Shown here: positions 60,979-64,000 of the stretch, one piece after another
How the letters are laid out: every line of letters starts with the position of its first letter
How positions within the stretch are numbered: the first letter of the stretch is position 1
NCBI GenBank assembly: GCA_021464415.1
Contig: CM038469.1
Span: 3,698,501 to 3,762,500 of the forward strand
DNA length: 64,000 nucleotides
Direction: 5' to 3'
Source: Lonicera japonica
Lineage: Eukaryota; Streptophyta; Magnoliopsida; Dipsacales; Caprifoliaceae
Program-made: the position numbers and the translations under genes
The notes under the pieces: generated by a model
What the model was told of the DNA's origin: nothing
Seen by the model: the letters and a program-made list of their open reading frames with translations, nothing else
Database searches by the model: none

Positions 60979-61254
60979 GGCACATCTATATTGAATACTG
61001 TGAGCAATTAAATCCTTTGATCCGTTGACTTTACATTACTACATATTTAATTTATTTTAAAAAATAAGAAATTAAATTAAATACTGACAATTAAAAAAAA
61101 GTCTTATTGGAGAAAGATTTTCACACTAAAGTCAAGTAATAATTTTTTTGTAAATAAAGGGCCTATTTTTCATTTTATTAATAAAATGACATGTGTCTTT
61201 TTTTTATTGCAAAATCACATCCCAACCCTTAAAATAAATTAAAAAAATACCAAT

Positions 61255-61725
61255 GTGCATTAAAATATGAACTGTTATATGAACTTTGCAATCCGTATTT
61301 CATTGTAATATGAACTTTACATTTGGTGAAAAGTTCATATTGCAGTCTATATTTTACTGCAATGTGAACTTTGCAGTCCATATTTCTGGTGCAAAGTTGA
61401 TATTGCAGTTCATGTTTACTGCAATATGAACTTTGCAGTCCATATTTTTGGTGCATAATTCATATTGCAATCCATATTTCACTGCAAAGTTCATATTGTA
61501 GTATAAATTTATGTGCATAGTTTCTCTGTTTCACTGCAATATGAACTTTGCAATCCATATTTTTGGTGCAAAGTTCATATTGCAATCCATATTTTACTGC
61601 AATATGAACTTTGCAGTTCATACTTTTTGTGCAAAGTTCATATTGCACTCCATATTTTCCTGCAATATGAACTTTGTGGTCCATATTTTTAGTGCAAAAT
61701 TCATATTGCAGCCCATATTTTTGGT
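61255..61725. repeat. Array of self-complementary repeats, period about 62 bp
   Basis: About seven units alternate TTCATATTGCAGTCCATATT and CTGCAATATGAACTTTGCAG, joined by TTTTGGTGCAAAG. Because each half is the reverse complement of the other, every unit can fold on itself. The open frames on both strands here (61229-61456, 61460-61684, 61511-61729) are translations of the repeat. Confidence 0.9.
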
Positions 61726-62234
61726 TTAAAACCTAAAAGGGTATGATTGGAACTTGATAAAAATAAGGAGGGGCTAATTTAGGTAATAGATAAAATATTT
61801 TTATTAATTAAATGATATTTAAATTTATTCAAATATGAAATACCTTCATTTAAAATATAAAACAAAATAGGCCTCTTACACTAATCACCAATTAAAAATA
61901 AGCCATTCATTCAAAAAATATTATTCATCGAATTTTTGGTAAAAATCAATGTTTAATAAGACATTCTACCTAATTTCTAGAATTAAATATTATTAATTTT
62001 ACAATGTTCTATATTCTTCATAACATTTGTCGACAATATACTAGAATTCTTTTTGGAAAGTTAATTATGGCAAAAAAAAATATTGAATTTCCATATATTA
62101 ATATGGAAACAACTGAAATTTGAATATCTTTAAAATATTACCAAATTTAGTAGAATATATATTGGTAAACTTAGACCAATAGATAAATATAGAATATATA
62201 TAATAGGATATATCAAAAAAAAATCTATGTGAAT

Positions 62235-62315
62235 TGGTCCGTACAAACTGATATTTTTATGATGATTTTGCATCATAAAAAACACCTTCAAATATTTTTA
62301 CGATGAAAAACTATC
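62235..62315. mobile_element. Diverged relative of the foldback MITE at 19966
   Basis: CCGTACAAACTGATATTTTT and ATGATGATTTTGCATCATAA align with the 19966-20059 element in order and spacing. The right arm is degraded. Confidence 0.5.
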
Positions 62316-62454
62316 GTTTATATTTCGCTTGACCAGTTAAGTAAAGAATCCGAGTCAGATCGGTAGATGTGCGAGTCGTCTTCCACCGTGGATAAACCCA
62401 ACGGACCACCACTATTCATCGTCAATTGAAAGGGGATGATGAATTAATTAAATT

Positions 62455-62929
62455 ATGGAGAGCTGCCCGGAAGATTTGTTGATTGAAATTCTGTCAAGGC
62501 TGTCTGTGAAATCCTTAATATGTTGCAAGTGCGTATGCGTGTACTGGTACACTGATTGAAAGCCCTACATTTGTTACTACGCACTTCAACCACCCAAAAA
62601 ATCATTGTACGCACCTCCTTGTTAATTATTACAAGGGTAAGGGCGGAGGTTCCATTGATTCTGGTTTTATCTTGTACCCCGAGGATCATGAAACTACTAA
62701 TCTTACCAACAATGAAAGCTTAAGCAAGCGCAGGCCTCTTCTTGAAGATATTCATAATCCACTAGCCCGCCCCAATGCATATCCTCGTCGTTATGCTATT
62801 ACTAATGTACTTGGTCCTGTTAATGGCCTATTTCTGGTGCACTATTCTGCTAGGAATCCTGAAACTTATAATGCATTTTTGTGGAACCCTGATACAAAAG
62901 AATTCTGGAACCTCCGTGCACCCACTTTC
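62455..62929 (+). pseudogene. F-box gene, frameshifted and interrupted by a Copia element
   Basis: The ATG at 62455 opens MESCPEDLLIEILSRLSVKS followed by LICCKCVCVYWY, a clear F-box (SKP1-binding) motif of the plant F-box-associated type. A TGA follows at once in that frame. The next frame continues the family (ESPTFVTTHFNHPKN, ILYPEDH, NGLFLVHY, FLWNPDTKEFWNLRAP), so about two bases are missing near 62552. At 62929 the coding sequence stops and an LTR begins. F-box proteins select substrates for SCF ubiquitin ligases. This one has lost its C-terminal domain in the window. Confidence 0.85.
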
Positions 62930-64000
62930 TGTTAGCATTGGATACCAACAATGTATACCATAGCATTGTATACCATTCTCATCAAACCTTCAACAACATT
63001 ATAGCCTAACATTACCATTCTCATCAAACCTTAGACAACATTATAGCCTAGCATTGGATTCCAATTTTGTATCTTTCTCAAGTTGTATATATTTATCTCA
63101 ATTATATGTGTAATTTACATCAAAAAATAATAAGAATTTCTCTCTCTCTAGAGTTATCTTCTCTCTATTCTCTATCTCCATAGGAGATTTGACTTGGTAC
63201 CAGAGGGTTAGATCCCGTTGTCTGGGTTTTATCAAGATCGACTTCATCGTCTAGCGACCGTCATCTTCGTTCCATCATTTTTGTCATCTAAAAGTTTTGT
63301 TGGTTCATTTCTTTTACTCAAATGATCTCCAAAAATCATCAAATAGATACTAAACAATTTCTCTCTTCCAGAGGATCAATCTAGAGTTTGAATCATATTT
63401 TTTGGTCAATCCATGCTCTGCATTATCCAAAAGTTTCTATTATTCATGTTTTGACCTCAGAAGTTTTTGTTATTTGCAATTCAGTCCAGATAAGTTTTTT
63501 TTTGCATTTGATCCAGAAATATTTGTCGTTTATGGTATTTTCATTTTGACCCCCCGAAGTTTCTGTTATTCGCAATTTGGTCCAGATAAGTTTTTGTTTT
63601 TGCATTTTGATCCACAAAAATTTGCCCCAAAAGTCTCTGTTTAGCCCTAAAAATCCCTAACTTCTACAAATTAATCTTAAAATCATGAGTGAAATCCAGA
63701 TCCAAAAGGTTGAGGTGTCAGTTCAAAATTCGGAAAGAGGTCTTTTGGAGGTACTAGACTCAATAGTATTAATTTTCGTACCTGGAAGAAAATAATGTCT
63801 GTTTTTCTCCGAGCAATACATAAGATGGGGCATGTGACTAGAGCAATCAAGGCTCCCAGTGAAACAAATATTGAGGCATTTACGAAATGGGAAGATGATG
63901 ATAGGTACGTAATGTCAGTTTTATTTAAAGCAATGACTGATGATGTATTACAGATGGTAGATAAGTGTGAAACCTCTGAAGCCATATGGAATACGTTGGG
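62930..64000 (+). mobile_element. Ty1/Copia retrotransposon, 5' part (continues past window)
   Basis: The LTR runs from TGTTAGCATTGG (62930) to about 63193 (264 bp). A variant primer-binding site, TTGGTACCAGAGGGTTA, lies at 63194-63210 and a leader with repeated GTCCAGATAAGTTTTT follows. Gag begins near 63685 and runs off the edge. The element has inserted inside the F-box gene. Its 3' LTR and target duplication (expected CTTTC) lie outside. Confidence 0.85.
63685..64000 (+). pseudogene. Copia gag, N-terminal part
   Basis: Translation in frame with 63747 gives a Copia gag core: RTWKKIMSVFLRAI, HVTRAIKAPSE, FTKWEDDDRYVMSVLF and CETSEAIWNTLG. The ATG at 63685 is in another frame, and the gag frame has TGA at 63711-63713. 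A frameshift therefore lies between about 63714 and 63747, unless the true start is elsewhere. Confidence 0.7.

Noticed and set aside
61229..61729. Overlapping open frames on both strands
   Set aside because: They only translate the self-complementary tandem repeat, and the residues repeat with the DNA period.

Overview
This is nuclear DNA from a flowering plant, almost certainly a eudicot. It is AT-rich, its genes are split by GT-AG introns, and they belong to plant families (pectate lyase, DVL/RTFL peptide, FLZ zinc finger, PPR, F-box). Most of the window is transposable elements and their debris. I see no bacterial or organellar gene content.

Intact or plausibly working host genes are few. 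They are the 3' exon of a pectate lyase (1-440), a seven-exon exosome subunit RRP4 (16335-19516), a 45-codon DVL/ROTUNDIFOLIA-like micropeptide gene (29167-29304), and a two-exon FLZ-type zinc finger gene on the minus strand (51713-52650). Broken host genes are a PPR fragment (2220-2345), a glutathione peroxidase pseudogene with a hAT element in an intron (24480-26916), an RNase H-like fragment (30051-30248), a PLS-type PPR pseudogene (48876-50995), and an F-box gene that is frameshifted and then cut by a Copia element (62455-62929).

Mobile elements by region: 2.8-8 kb holds a full-length Ty1/Copia element (Tork/Tnt1-like) with 520-bp LTRs that differ at three positions, although its gag-pol is riddled with stops. 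Two solo LTRs of one family lie at 8.2-9.8 kb (plus) and 34.1-35.6 kb (minus). Tourist-like MITEs sit at 12.3-12.9 kb, and hAT-type elements with 8-bp target duplications at 22.4, 24.8 and 60.5 kb. A 341-bp TRIM lies at 27.9 kb. A 4.6-kb LTR element at 39.4-44.1 kb has no gag or pol. A decayed endogenous pararetrovirus (Caulimoviridae) occupies 45.9-48.4 kb, and a second Copia element runs off the right edge from 62.9 kb.

The strongest unusual signal is inside the 39.4-44.1 kb element. On the antisense strand it carries an uninterrupted 275-codon reading frame with the hallmarks of a LOB/LBD transcription-factor domain. This looks like a host regulatory gene captured by a non-autonomous LTR retrotransposon. 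Also of note are an array of self-complementary repeats at 61.25-61.73 kb and a MITE-like family rich in GGTATACC palindromes present at three places.
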